Of a stretch of DNA of 64,000 nt, positions 1 through 11,414 are shown one piece after another (within the stretch, counting starts at the first letter, position 1; the number at the start of each line of letters is the position of its first letter). Location of the stretch: assembly GCA_009663005.1 (NCBI GenBank), contig CM018913.1, positions 30,001-94,000 on the forward strand, given 5' to 3'. Source of the stretch: Actinidia chinensis. Its lineage: Eukaryota; Streptophyta; Magnoliopsida; Ericales; Actinidiaceae. The notes beneath the pieces were generated by a model. It saw only the letters and a program-made list of their open reading frames with translations. It had not been told where the DNA came from and made no database searches. The position numbers and the translations under genes are program-made.

Positions 1-39
1 TAATTTGTGATCTAACGTTGTTTGTTACACTTTTGGCAG

Positions 40-2605
40 GGTGTCTATGGGGACAACGGGTCGCTTATGTATCACCAGGGTTATGGGTATGCACCCTATG
101 GCCCTTATTCACCAGCTGCCTCCCCTGTTCCAACTATGGGACACGATGGGCATCTATATGGGGCTCAGAGTTACCAGTATCCAACTCCATATTTCCAATC
201 CCTGACTCCAACTAGTGCGCCTTACAACCCGCCTTCAGTTGTTCCTCCTAAAGGCGAGATTTCCACCTCTATAGATGCTGACCAAACACCTTTATCCGTG
301 GGAGCTGCTAATGGAAACTCAAATGGCATTGCTAACAGTGGGGTCGGAAAGGGAAATAATGGACCTGCACCCAAAAAACAAACATATCAGAATTCATCAT
401 TTAACTCAAATGGTTCTTATGGAAGGGGTGGTCTGCCTGGAGCACTTCCTGCATCTGGATTTCAAGATCCCAGATTTAGCTTTGATGGTTTAAGGTCTCC
501 CATCCCTTGGTTGGATGCCCCAATATTTCCTGACGGGCAGCCTAGGCCTGTGAATACCACATCAATGGTTTCATCAATCTCGGTTGCAAACAGCACACCT
601 TCATCAAAGAGTCAGAATTATCGTCCTCATTCTCATCTTGTGGTATGTTATCTTATTCCATGTAAGGCAATTGTTTTGATGCAGACAGCTAGTGCTGTGA
701 AATATATACCGGTTTTCCATATAGAAAAGGATGAATTAGCACCTGAACTCCTCAAGTCAGTTCAGTCATTGAATTTGGATTCATATTGGAAGGTTGTGAA
801 CCACGTGAATTGGTTGATCCTCTCTAAAACCATTTAGGGAGTAAATAGCAGCAGATTCAACTTTTAATGTAGCTTTCGTCTGATTAGTGAAACTGAGTTT
901 TATTTATTGTGATGTTCTATAATGTTGATCAGTTGGATATTTTGAAACTTGCTTTGAAATTATTTTATGATCCATGTTTTCTAGATTGATTTTATGCATA
1001 GAATTTGTCTGATAGGAAGCTTCTCATCGTATTTGCAGGGTTTGCACCAACCGAGACCAATGTCTGGCTTGAACACAGGTAATGGATATGTGAATGGGAT
1101 GTACCCAAACAAATTGTATGGCCAGTATGGGAGCACCTTCAGATCCGGTTTTCCATTTGGTTCTAATAGTTATGATTCACGAACACATGGACGTGAGTGG
1201 TTGAGTGTTGATAGCAAGTACAAACCCAGGGGGCGAAACAATGGTTTCTTTGGTTACGGCAATGAGAATGTGGATGGCTTGAATGAGCTAAACAGGGGAC
1301 CAAGAGCAAAGAGCAGTAAGAACCAAAAGGGGTTTACTCCGGTTCTTGTGGCGGTGAAAGGGCAGAACATCCCGTTGCATGCAACAAATATTGATGAGAA
1401 GGACAAGGTAAGCATGATTCCAGATCGAGAACAATACAACAAAGCAGATTTCCCTGAAAGTTATAGAGATGCGAAATTCTTCATCATTAAGTCATATAGT
1501 GAGGATGATGTCCACAAGAGCATCAAGTATAATGTGTGGGCTAGCACTCCAAATGGCAATAAAAAGCTTGATGCAGCATACCAGGAGGCTCAGCAGAAGT
1601 CTAGTGGCTGCCCTGTTTTTCTCTTGTTCTCAGTAAGCAGTTACATTGATTGCTTTATTAGGATTTTTTCTTTCTTGACTTCGCTTGGTTTAGCAACTAA
1701 TCTTGAACTGTTGTGAGTAGGTCAATACTAGTGGACAATTTGTCGGTATTGCAGAGATGGTAGGGCCTGTTGATTTCCACAAGAATTTTGAGTACTGGCA
1801 GCAAGACAAATGGAATGGTTGCTTCCCTGTCAAGTGGCACATTGTAAAGGATGTGCCCAATAGTCTGTTGAAGCACATCACTCTGGAGAATAACGAGAAC
1901 AAACCTGTCACTAACAGTAGGGATACTCAAGAGGTATGTGTTTTTCTGGTGGCTCTTTTTTATTTGTTTGTTTTGTTATTTCTTTTTTTAATCCCAAGTT
2001 CCATGCGATTTATGTAGGTCAAATTGGAGCAGGGGCTTCAAATGCTCAAAATATTTAAGGATCATTCTAGCAGGACATGCATCGTGGATGATTTTGATTT
2101 TTACGAGGGTCGCCAGAATACAATTCAGGAGAAGAAGGCCAAGCAACAGCAGTTCCAGAAGCAGGCAAGACGAATATTATTGCCTGTCTATATGAAATAG
2201 TACAAATTTCAGTATAATTTGTCAGTTGTGAGATGGCCAGCAATATATTAATTAGTCAGTTTACTTTTTCCCTTGTTATGTTATGGAAAAATTCCATTTG
2301 AACTCTTAAATTATTTTTTTTAGAGATATTTGTAAGACCTAAGCTGATCTGTTTACTTTGGTCCTAATGAACAGTCATTACAGGTATGGGAAGGGAAGCC
2401 AATTGATGAAAAGAACAAAGAAGGGGCAAATGGGGAACTGAAATCAGATGTTGCCTCTGATTTGGGCGAGTCTAATTCTCCTGTTCATACTGGTGGGGAT
2501 GTTAATCTTTCAGAAAACGTAACCGTTGCAAAATGTGGAGACACTCCAACGGGTGCTGAATCAGCTCCATTGTCTGAGAATAGGAGTTCTGCAAATGGTT
2601 GCTAG
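40..2605 (+). CDS. ECT: YTH-domain m6A RNA reader, ECT family (5' end missing)
   Basis: Five exons are visible: 40-642, 1039-1632, 1721-1933, 2018-2164 and 2384-2605, all joined in phase 0, giving 592 codons and a TAG stop at 2603-2605. The first is an internal exon, so the true start lies left of the window. The first ~340 visible residues are Tyr/Pro/Gly/Asn/Ser-rich and probably disordered, and contain the plant ECT segment [10 protein letters not shown] and the block YKPRGRNNG. The YTH domain runs from about residue 345 ([14 protein letters not shown]) to about 515. The three aromatic-cage tryptophans are present, in VWAST, YWQQ and DKWNG, so N6-methyladenosine binding should be intact. 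The family is cytoplasmic and controls mRNA fate and organ growth. The C-terminal tail is acidic and poorly conserved. No frameshift or stop is seen. The exact paralogue number cannot be assigned. Confidence 0.93.
2165..2383 (+). other. GC-AG intron in the YTH gene
   Basis: Exon 4 must end at the CAG of 2162-2164 to keep the family sequence reading QKQ then VWEGKP. The intron therefore starts with GCAAGA, not GT, and ends with TTACAG at 2383. GC-AG introns are a known minor class and need a strong flanking match, which CAG/GCAAG provides. Confidence 0.75.
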
Positions 2606-3189
2606 CTTTGTCTTGCACGGGGTGGCCTATGATGTTTTACGGGCTCATCTGTCCAGAGATATCTTGCTGGTTTATAATGATATACAGTGGGAAAAGCTGG
2701 CTAATTCTTCGGTTGGGCCACCCTGCGTGATCGGCCTTGCTGCTTTCTTGATTTAACAAAATGAATGGGCATGGAAAGTGGCTGAGGCGGGCTCTATTTC
2801 GTAGAATGATGAAAGTGTGGAGCCTCATTTCTTCTCATGATGGATCGGGGTCTTGTAGCTGTTAGTTTCTGACAGGTCTCGGGTGGTATCCTAGGGTTTT
2901 TTGTTTGTCTTTTCCGTTTTCCTTTTCCATTTTTCCTTGGTTGGTTTAATATCTTTTCCCGTGTTTCATGTTTTTCTCCCTTTTTCTTTTTTGTGGGAAT
3001 CATCACCTTTTATTAATAGTTTGGCCTTTATATTATGTCCCATCTCATCTTGTAAATCTCTAGTCTAGTGAGTGTCTAGTTGTTGCAAAGGAGCTTTTTT
3101 GCCTTTTGTGTTTTTTAGAGAGCTAGAAGCTGCAAGGTGGGAAAAGTAGTGCAATATAAAGTTGTTATAAAATTAAAATTGTGTTTGAC

Positions 3190-3210
3190 AATAATAATAA
3201 TAATAATAAT
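3190..3210. repeat. (AAT)n microsatellite
   Basis: About seven perfect AAT units downstream of the YTH gene. Confidence 0.9.
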
Positions 3211-3383
3211 TTGTGTTTGAATGTAGAAACGCATTCCAATACCCAAGCAGTTGTAGTTTTTGTGTGTTAAAAAACTGCTTATCTCAAGTGTTTTTTGTCC
3301 AGGCAATGAACTAATCACGCGTCTCGTGCCTTCATCATTCTCTTTCTAGAATTGTGGTCGCATTGTCTAATTAATAGTATGTT

Positions 3384-3408
3384 GTCTCTCTCTCTCTCTC
3401 TGTCTCTC
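3384..3408. repeat. (TC)n microsatellite
   Basis: TC dinucleotide run with one TG interruption. Confidence 0.9.
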
Positions 3409-3490
3409 AATTTTTTGATGTAAATCTTGCAAAGATCAATGTCAAAAGTCTCAGAACACACGGATACACATGAAAGGAAATATACAAGGT

Positions 3491-3511
3491 ATTCATTCAT
3501 TCATTCATTCA
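3491..3511. repeat. (ATTC)n microsatellite
   Basis: Five tandem ATTC units. Confidence 0.9.
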
Positions 3512-4659
3512 TAAAGACCCAATGTGATTTGCAAGTATTAATGCTTTCCTCTGATTGTCTGGACGAGTAGTTAGCTTTTTCTGTACCCCATCACGAGTCT
3601 TAATCTAGTCAAGGCTGTGTTTGAATTAGGAGTTATGGAAGCAAAAATAATAACAAACAAAAAAGGTATGGAAGCCATAAGATAATATAGGAGAAAAATT
3701 AGGCATGGAAGCGATAAAGATAATGAATGAATAATTATTTTTTCGATTACATGTAGATTTTTTGGCATAGGAAAATAATAAGTAAAAAAAAAAGACACAT
3801 TTGTAATTGGACATTAAATAGTACAACTAAAATAGATTGAGAATTATTTCTTACAGATGGTTATGGACCTGGTGGGGGGCCGCACACTTGCATTGCGTTC
3901 ATCTTTTTGGTTAGATGGATTAAACACTACTCAACTCAAGAACACAATGACCACGAGTCTTTGACAAAGTGAAGGTGTGTACTGCAAGTCACATGAAATC
4001 ATACTCAAAATAATAACAATTAATTGTTGGGATAGGTTTCACCAGAAATGGACATAATAGAACAGCAACGGTTGAAGTAACATTAAAATTATGCGTCTGT
4101 ACTTAAATGAGACAACGTGAATTTGATACGTCATTGGTGTTGTAAATTTGTAATTAGCGTACAATTGGGTGATAATTTAAGGATGAACACATGAGTTTAA
4201 TTCTAAAGAGGTGTATGTAGCATAAAAATTAATATTAATTTTAATTTTAAAATGACGAAAATCTATTTTAATTGAAAATTTAAGTAGGTAATACTATTAT
4301 ACAAACAGTCTTAAAGATATAAAGAAGTTTACATACCCACATATCTATCCGTTTCGCTTTATCGACTACGAGTATTGTGTCGAAGGTTTTTGGAACGTAG
4401 AGTAGTGTTCAATACTACAATCAATCGACCTTTTCTCTCTTTATCTGTACAAAATCTGTTTAATTGAAAATGGCCAGAAATTTGAGGAAAGCCCATCAGG
4501 CAGCAAACTCTTCTCTGCAATTAACCAAGCCCTTCACATAACCTTGGATTCTGATCCTCGGTATATACATACATTTTGTTCAATTACCCTTTTACGACTA
4601 CTTTTTCTCTTTAATTCAATTCTGTATATATATGGTTGGGTTTTGCATGTATATATATG

Positions 4660-5525
4660 TGTTTATTTTAGCTATCTAATGTATAATTTGCTCTTGGCTT
4701 AGATAGATTGTAGATTTTAGTTGGGATTATTGCTCTTAAACTGGTTAGCTGACTTTTTATGACGTGTTTTGATCTGATTTCAAGAATTATTTAGGAGGAA
4801 AGAAGAATGAATTGATATCATATATGTGATCCATTGGTGCCAAATTAATTTATTTTTGTATTGGTGAAGAAGGTCCCCGTTTTTCATTTGACTCAGTTTC
4901 CTATGTTTTTGATATGCCTACAATCAGTATCCCCTCCATTACCCTATAATCTGTACAGATACGTGTGTATTCATTTCTACTATGTACTCTGTAATTTCGC
5001 TTGGCTTCAACAATTTCGGGACTTGATTATAACAGATTATACTTGGGATTGTTGTTCTTTAAGGCTTCGTTTGATATAAGATTTTGAGAGTGGGATTGGA
5101 CTATTAGTCTGTTGTGGGGCTCACTTTAATCATGTTTTAGTACAAAAGTTAAACTCGGGACTAATAGTCCATTGGGGCTGTTAATCCCAAAAATGGAGAT
5201 TAGGAATCCCATGGGTGGTTGGTATTACTAATCCAATCTCATGGGACTATTAATCTAAGGAAATTGGGATTGGATTGCTAATCCCATTAAATTAGAATAT
5301 GTTATCAAACATGGCATAAATGTCTAGCTGACTTCTTATGACACAGTTAGATCTGTTTCCAATAATTATTTAAGGGAAAAAGACGAGTGAATTGATATTA
5401 TCTGTGAATCATTGGTCCAAGTTAACTTATGTTTCTCTTGGTGAAGGTCACTGCTTTTCGTTTGGACCAATTGCTTATTTTTTAATTTCTAGTTTATGAA
5501 TTTGAGGTGCCTATAATCAGTAAAA
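4660..5525 (+). repeat. Old tandem duplication inside intron 1 of the E1-beta relic
   Basis: The stretch 4660-4930 is repeated in diverged form at about 4980-5525. Shared landmarks in the same order are CTTGGCTT, TTGGGATT, TAGCTGACTT, AATTATTTA, GAATTGATAT and ATAATCAGTA-like. The second copy is longer only because a 254-bp MITE sits in it. Confidence 0.65.
5063..5316. mobile_element. Tourist/PIF-Harbinger-like MITE, 254 bp
   Basis: Ends GGCTTCGTTTGATA and the reverse complement TGCCATGTTTGATA form an imperfect 14-bp terminal inverted repeat. It is flanked by TAA at 5060-5062 and 5317-5319. The undisturbed first copy of the surrounding duplication lacks it, which acts as an empty site. The interior is rich in short palindromes around TAATCCCA. 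Confidence 0.7.
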
Positions 5526-6410
5526 GATTCTTAAAAGACCCCCTTTAGCTTGGCACAGTTGATTGGTTCTCAACTCTCATAGCTGCAGTGCCTTCTCCAC
5601 TGCAAAGGGATTTACATATAGGAAATGATTAGGAACTGACTTAAAACATACAATGCATTATGCATAACCAATTAGCTCTACCGTGCAATACTTGTGAAAA
5701 GTTGTGTACTTTTCTCTACATTCATTTTATGAAAGGAGAATGACTATGAAGCACAAATACTTCATTTTAGCTGTTGTAGCAGTGTATGGCATGTGTCGGA
5801 CGTGCCGGAATGCATGTCAGACACGCCTCGTGGTGAATCTTTATTAACCTGTACTGGGCATGACATACGTATCTCAGGACGCTTAGGACAATACTTGTTG
5901 TATATTGCATGTTCATACTTCAGAGTTGAGTTCTAAAATCAAACTACATTAGTTTGGTGATGAGGTCAGTGAGTTTGTTAGTTGCTTTTCTTTTCTTTTT
6001 TTGTATTACCATGTTTTTAGTTCTCTAGCTTAAGGTGTGTTGAATGCATGTCCCCTTAAAAAATTGAAACTTCTAAAAGGGACTGAGATTGTGAGAGGGA
6101 GGGAGTATATACTTTCTGCCTTATCCCTGCCATGTCTGTATCCTTTTTTTTATATTTAAATTGCGTGTCCTGATGTCGGTGCTTACATCATGCCTGTACT
6201 TGGTAGTTGTTATCCGTTGTCCTGTAGATCTGTTTCATTGAACCTTTGGGACTGCCTTGCTGACTTATCCCCTCTTTTTTTTGAACTTCTGCATCTTCCC
6301 TCAACCCTGACTCATCAGTGCACATTCAATTATGATTAGCTACTTGTTTTCTTACCGATGTTTGAACAGCTTTACAATTATAACTACCATGCATTAGTTC
6401 TTCTACGTGC

Positions 6411-6498
6411 ATGTGAACCATGATGCCTGTATTATTTATAGTCATGTGACATGCATGCGAACCATGATGCCTGTATTATTTATAGTCATGTGACATGC
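6411..6498 (+). repeat. 44-bp tandem duplication
   Basis: Two adjacent copies (6411-6454 and 6455-6498) differ only at the fourth base (ATGTGAACC versus ATGCGAACC). It lies in the same intron as the larger duplication and is much younger. Confidence 0.92.
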
Positions 6499-9400
6499 AT
6501 CTATCTTCTTTTCTTTGTGTTCAATCTGCTTGCTTGCCACCTCTGTGACATTGTTTTATATATCGCATTAGGGTTATACCTGCATCAATGAATCAAGTAT
6601 GCTTGTCTAAACATCATTATGTCGATGGGGGTTGGGTGATGGGTGGAAGTGGAGATTGGTTATGATAGTTTTACATGGCAAAGATATGCAAAGCCATTTG
6701 GCTCAACTTTTAATCCCAATTTTTGGCTGCTTTTATGAAAAGAAGATTGCTATTCGCAACGGCCTGTTCAGCTTTTGTTAAATATTCTTTTTTGTGCCAC
6801 AAAGCTGAAAATGAAAATTCTGAATGAAGCCCAATAATGCCCAAACCAATTAAGCAACAACCAATTAAAAAAACAATGCCATAGACAATTCAACATTAAT
6901 AAACTAAGCAGGTTTTTACATAGTTTGCTAGATGCCTGAAAAATCAGCCAAACCGTCTGTTTTTTAATACTGAACCCAACAATGCAGGGGGCTTATTTGT
7001 ACCATGCGAACCCATACATTGTCAGCTGTACAGAAACTTACCTTTTCAATAATCTGTTCTTCATAGTGCCTAGGTATTTGGAGAAGATGTGGGCTTTGGG
7101 GTATTTAGATAAACAACAGGTAGCTGAATCGATTGGTAACAGAGAGTTTTCAATACCCCTCTTTGTGGAATAGGTATAATCTTTATCTTAGATTGCTGGG
7201 CCTTTATAATTTTCTGATGCATTTTCAAGTACTTCTAAATTTAGGAAGGTTAAGTAAGAATTTCTAGTTTGGAAGCTGATTCACTTTAACATCAAACTCA
7301 AAGATGGAGTGTTATAAGAATCTCACTGTGTATTCAATACTTTTACTATATTGATCTTGTTCTCCATTTCTTTTTATCAATGTTCTGATTTTTCTTTTTC
7401 TCTTGAAACTATTTTTTTTTATTTTTTATGAATGTTACCATACACAGGGCATCGTAGGATTTGGGATCGGTCTGGCTGTGATGGTAAGCTCAAAACTTTA
7501 GTAGATTATCGTATAGGATTTTATGTCAAAACCCTCCATTGAGTCTGCTTATTGCCTTCCTCGTCTTAATATTTTCGCATGATAGCTGCAACTTGTGTCA
7601 ATTCACATGGTAGGCAAATCGAGCTACAGCAGAAATTCAATTTGCAGATTATATCTATCCGGCATTTGATCAGGCATGCATCATCCCTGGTGGCAAGTTG
7701 TAGTGCATCCTCACTATTGAAATTTGGCTAACTGAATTTCTACTTCATAGATTGTCAATGAAGCAGCTAAATTCAGATATCAGAGTGGCAATCAATTTAA
7801 TTGCGGAGGTAATTTTACATGAAATTATTAGTATCAATTTAAATTGTTCGTGTTTCCATTGCGTCCGGAGGATTCTTTGTGATTTACCAGGTTTGACAAT
7901 AAGAGCACCTTATGAAGCTGTGGGTCATGGAGAGCATTATCACTCACAATCCCCTGAAGCTTTTTTCTGCCATGTTCCTAGAATCAAGTTATATAATGTG
8001 CTGTTGTATGCTCCTTCCTTTCATCCCTCTCTCAAGGAGCAATGCCCCCACAGCATCATCTAGATCGTGCAGGATTTGGGTGACTTCCATTGAGAAAAAA
8101 GGATGCTTGACATCACCTTGATTATTTTAAGAACTGTAGGTAGACATCCATTTCTCTCAAGAATGAGTAAAAATATAATGCATTACATTTGAAGAAAGAG
8201 GCATGGTAAGAGTAGTCGTAACTCGTAAGGACATGCAATGCTAATTTCTGAATGATGAAAATTCAAACTTTTGTTTTATTCATTCCTAGAAAGAACTACA
8301 GGCATTTACTATTATGTAGATCAAAGAACTAATTTCCTTCAACTAGGACACATATCTGGTAAAGTACGAAAGTGCTGACATGTTAGATTATGAGCATTTG
8401 ATATTTTTTTTCAAGGACATTACTTTCAATAACAGAATTTGGACTAATGCACATTGGAATTGGGGGAGTTCCATCAGTTTTAACCAGATTCATAGGGTTA
8501 TGCCATATGACACACTAACATGGCTTTTAGGGCTTACTTGGAGGACCTTTAAGGCTTACTTGGAGGAACTTTTATGTTTTCTCAATTTTCCAAAGTTGAT
8601 TAAGAAAGCTGTTCCTGCATTTTGTACAAGTAGAAATATAGACACTGTCCAATTTCTTCAAGAGTAGTTTGTTTGTAGGTTGTAATTCCTCGAAGCCCCA
8701 TGCAAACGAAAGGGTTGTTATTGTCATCCATACGCAACCTGAACCCTGTTGTATTCCTTGAATCAAAGGTATTGCATTATTCTCCATTGATTTATCTCGA
8801 GTCATTGGATCCAAAACCTTGTCAAATGTTTTTTTGAAACATTGTTAATAATCTAAATATCTTGGATTTTCAGTGGCTTTACCGTTTGGTCATCGAAGAG
8901 GTGCCCGAGCATTATTATATGTTGCCTCTATCAGAGGCAGAGGTACGTTAATTTTAGTTCTATAATTGATGGAGTACACTAAATCTGAAGAAATTGCGTG
9001 CATCAAATTCTGGTGATTCGAGAAGGTAGTGAGTCTAGTGACATAACACTAGTTTGGTTGGGGTGCTCAGCTAGCTATCATGAAAGAGGCCCGTGTTGAG
9101 GCTGATAAGGTAAATGATGCACAATATGTTTCTAATTAACTTCCAAAGTGTTATTTGCATCAAAGGATCACAAATATGCCAGCAGGTGGTGTTAACTTTG
9201 TTTCATTCTGAACTATTTGTTTCTCTTTTTTATGCAACAACTGTGCGCTTGTGCGTTTGATGTGAGTGACGCAAATAGTTATTCGCCATGTGAGAGTTTG
9301 CAGGAAAGAATTTCTTGTGAGCTGATTGATCGAAGAACTCTAATACCTTGGGACAAGGAAACAGTGGAGGCCTCTGTTAGCAAGCCTGGAAGGCTTCTTG

Positions 9401-10434
9401 TAAGTATTAAATGTTAAAACCATTGTATAATAAACTTTCTGAAAGTGGTAGTTGCAACTCTTGGTAATCTGCCTGATTTCTTATTTGTCGATTAGTCATG
9501 AAGCTCCAGTAACTGGTGGATTTGGTGCTGAAATTTCTGCTCCCATTGTCGAACGTTGCTTCTTGAGGGTAATCTTGCAACATTCCAATCCCTTATTTCG
9601 ACTCAGTGTTATTGGTTGATTGCTAGCTTTTCAGTAAAAATGCCAAGGTTGAATGTCTTCATTATTACGCTTGAGAAGCTACCACTACTGATGGTCAAAG
9701 TATTTTGCATATGAAGCATTAGATGTGCTCTTACTTCTTGACAGATATGTGTCCGGTTCGGTCCGTCCACTCGTTCAAATGGGCCGGAAGAAAAATAAGA
9801 AACTGAATGGAAAGAAGAAGAATGATACCACTAATATGCATGCTTAAATCAAACTGAATAAAATAGTACTGTAGTATATAATGCATCTTAAATAAAAAGG
9901 AGAAATAAGTTCAATTAGCTAGAAAATCTGTCATAGTAATTTGTTTACTGCATTAAGACGCACATAGGAGGACACCTCTGTTGCAGTAGGAACGTGCTGC
10001 ATGTCTCTAAGTCGTACATATATGCATATAGGGATTTTGTCTACCTATTTACTGGTTTGCCATATTTTTCTGGTCATAGTTCTTCTAAGAGTTGCACTCA
10101 AGTGAGAGATTTTCTATATGATTGTGTGTCCATTAAAATATCATGTGCCCGTTAAAATATGACCCGACCATATATTGGATTGGTCTTAGTGGGCTGATTT
10201 TTAGTCGCTTTTCCAGTCTTCAAGAATTTAATTGGGATAGGCTTTTGAGAAACTCCTTTTCCACTTGTTTTTGATTCTACATGCCCACCAAGAACAAGGT
10301 TAAATCTGTTACCAAACATTTTGTACTGGTCTGTGTTGAAAAGATATTAATGCTATTGCCACTTACAATGGCTGCTGCTGCTCTACTTTTGAATGCAGAT
10401 ATTAGATGCAATCAATTCAACAGTGAATTACTAG

Positions 10435-11214
10435 TGCATAAGCAACTCTGGTGCGGATAAGCTCATTAGAGAGAGGTCACTATGTCATCAGCATCATAGA
10501 AATTCATAAAGTGGAACAAAACAGAAAGAGAAAAGTCGGGGATGAACACTTCCCTGGCTGTGTTTCTCTTCAACCTGTTCCACATTGAATATAGATACTG
10601 TAATAAGATCATGTTTCTTACCATTCTTTTGAAATGTTGATGGTCTAATGCAGCATACTGTTGTCATAAAATACTTTCCGAGTATATGACGTGAAAAATG
10701 CAATTGATCGTGGCATGTTAAATATTGTCACCAGGCGGATCATATTTGTTTTTCAGTTCTTGGAAGAGGTCCTAATGCAATGATTATGATGATGATGATA
10801 AATTTGGCGTGTACAATTTTCTGTTATCTTACAATTAGAATTGTCTTCTTAGTTGGGAAATTGCAGAAAGAGACTTTTTACACTATCAATGTCCAGCACC
10901 CACCTCTCTCTCTCTCTCTCTCTCTCAATCTCTCTCCCTCTCTCTGCTGCCCATTGTAAGTTTTAATCTTACGAGGAATTTGCCAAATATAATTTTGAAG
11001 TCCAAATACATAAAAGAATACCATGAACCTTCTCATTTTATATTTGCATGTCCAACCAAGAAAACTCGTACCCATACAAAATGCACGAAGAGAAGTTAAA
11101 ATCAAACACTCTAGTGTAGTGCAAGTGCAAGTTCTTACTAGCCTGAAGACATTGAAAATGCTATAGAATGAATTGATGCTACTACATGTGATACAAAACA
11201 AAACAAAACTCGTG
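10435..11214. other. Intergenic DNA with a CT-rich microsatellite
   Basis: This separates the E1-beta relic and the convergent TBP gene. It contains an imperfect (CT)n run at 10903-10945. I see no other gene. Confidence 0.6.
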
Positions 11215-11236
11215 GTCCTGATTTCAATCAAGTAAA

Positions 11237-11242
11237 TTTATT
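11237..11242 (-). terminator. TBP: Poly(A) signal AATAAA of the TBP gene
   Basis: AATAAA on the minus strand, about 175 bases beyond the last exon's first base. It is the nearest canonical signal downstream of the TBP stop, so mRNA ends are expected near 11215. Confidence 0.5.
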
Positions 11243-11414
11243 TAACACCACCGCACCACACCACCACCCCCAAAAAAATTAAGCCATTTTTTCCTCGCAT
11301 CTATTTACAGTAAAACCAGTTTCAGCAGTCATGATATCCAATAGCAGATTTCCTTGCTCTTCATTTTCTTAACACTACTTGCAGATATTGGTCAGTTGCT
11401 CATCCCCAAAACAA

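Larger units (their letters stand above)
2606..4469. other. 3' UTR and intergenic DNA
   Basis: The first 400-500 bases after the YTH stop are T-rich and most likely 3' UTR; I cannot fix the poly(A) site. The rest is AT-rich with three simple repeats listed separately. I see no other gene in it. Confidence 0.5.
4470..10434 (+). pseudogene. BCKDHB: Unprocessed pseudogene: branched-chain 2-oxoacid dehydrogenase E1 beta subunit
   Basis: Exon relics follow the order of the mitochondrial BCKDH E1-beta protein: 4470-4560 (LFSAINQALHIT), 7074-7173 (VFGEDVGFG), 7448-7483 (GIVGFGIGLAVM), 7614-7673 (EIQFADYIYPAFDQ), 7751-7808, 7891-7988 ([15 protein letters not shown]), 8679-8768, 8874-8942, 9013-9109, 9304-9399 ([11 protein letters not shown]), 9491-9568 ([14 protein letters not shown]), about 10225-10298 (FYMPTKNK) and 10399-10434 (STVNY, TAG). 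The living enzyme decarboxylates Leu/Ile/Val oxoacids. Lesions: stop TAA at 7110-7112, with further stops in that exon; an extra T near 9053; a frameshifting gap of about 4 bases before FYMPTKNK; donor GT changed to TT after 7988; acceptor AG lost before 9013 and 9491. The mitochondrial targeting region is not recognisable. Introns are kept, so it is not a retrocopy. ATG at 4470 is out of frame with the conserved sequence. Confidence 0.9.
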
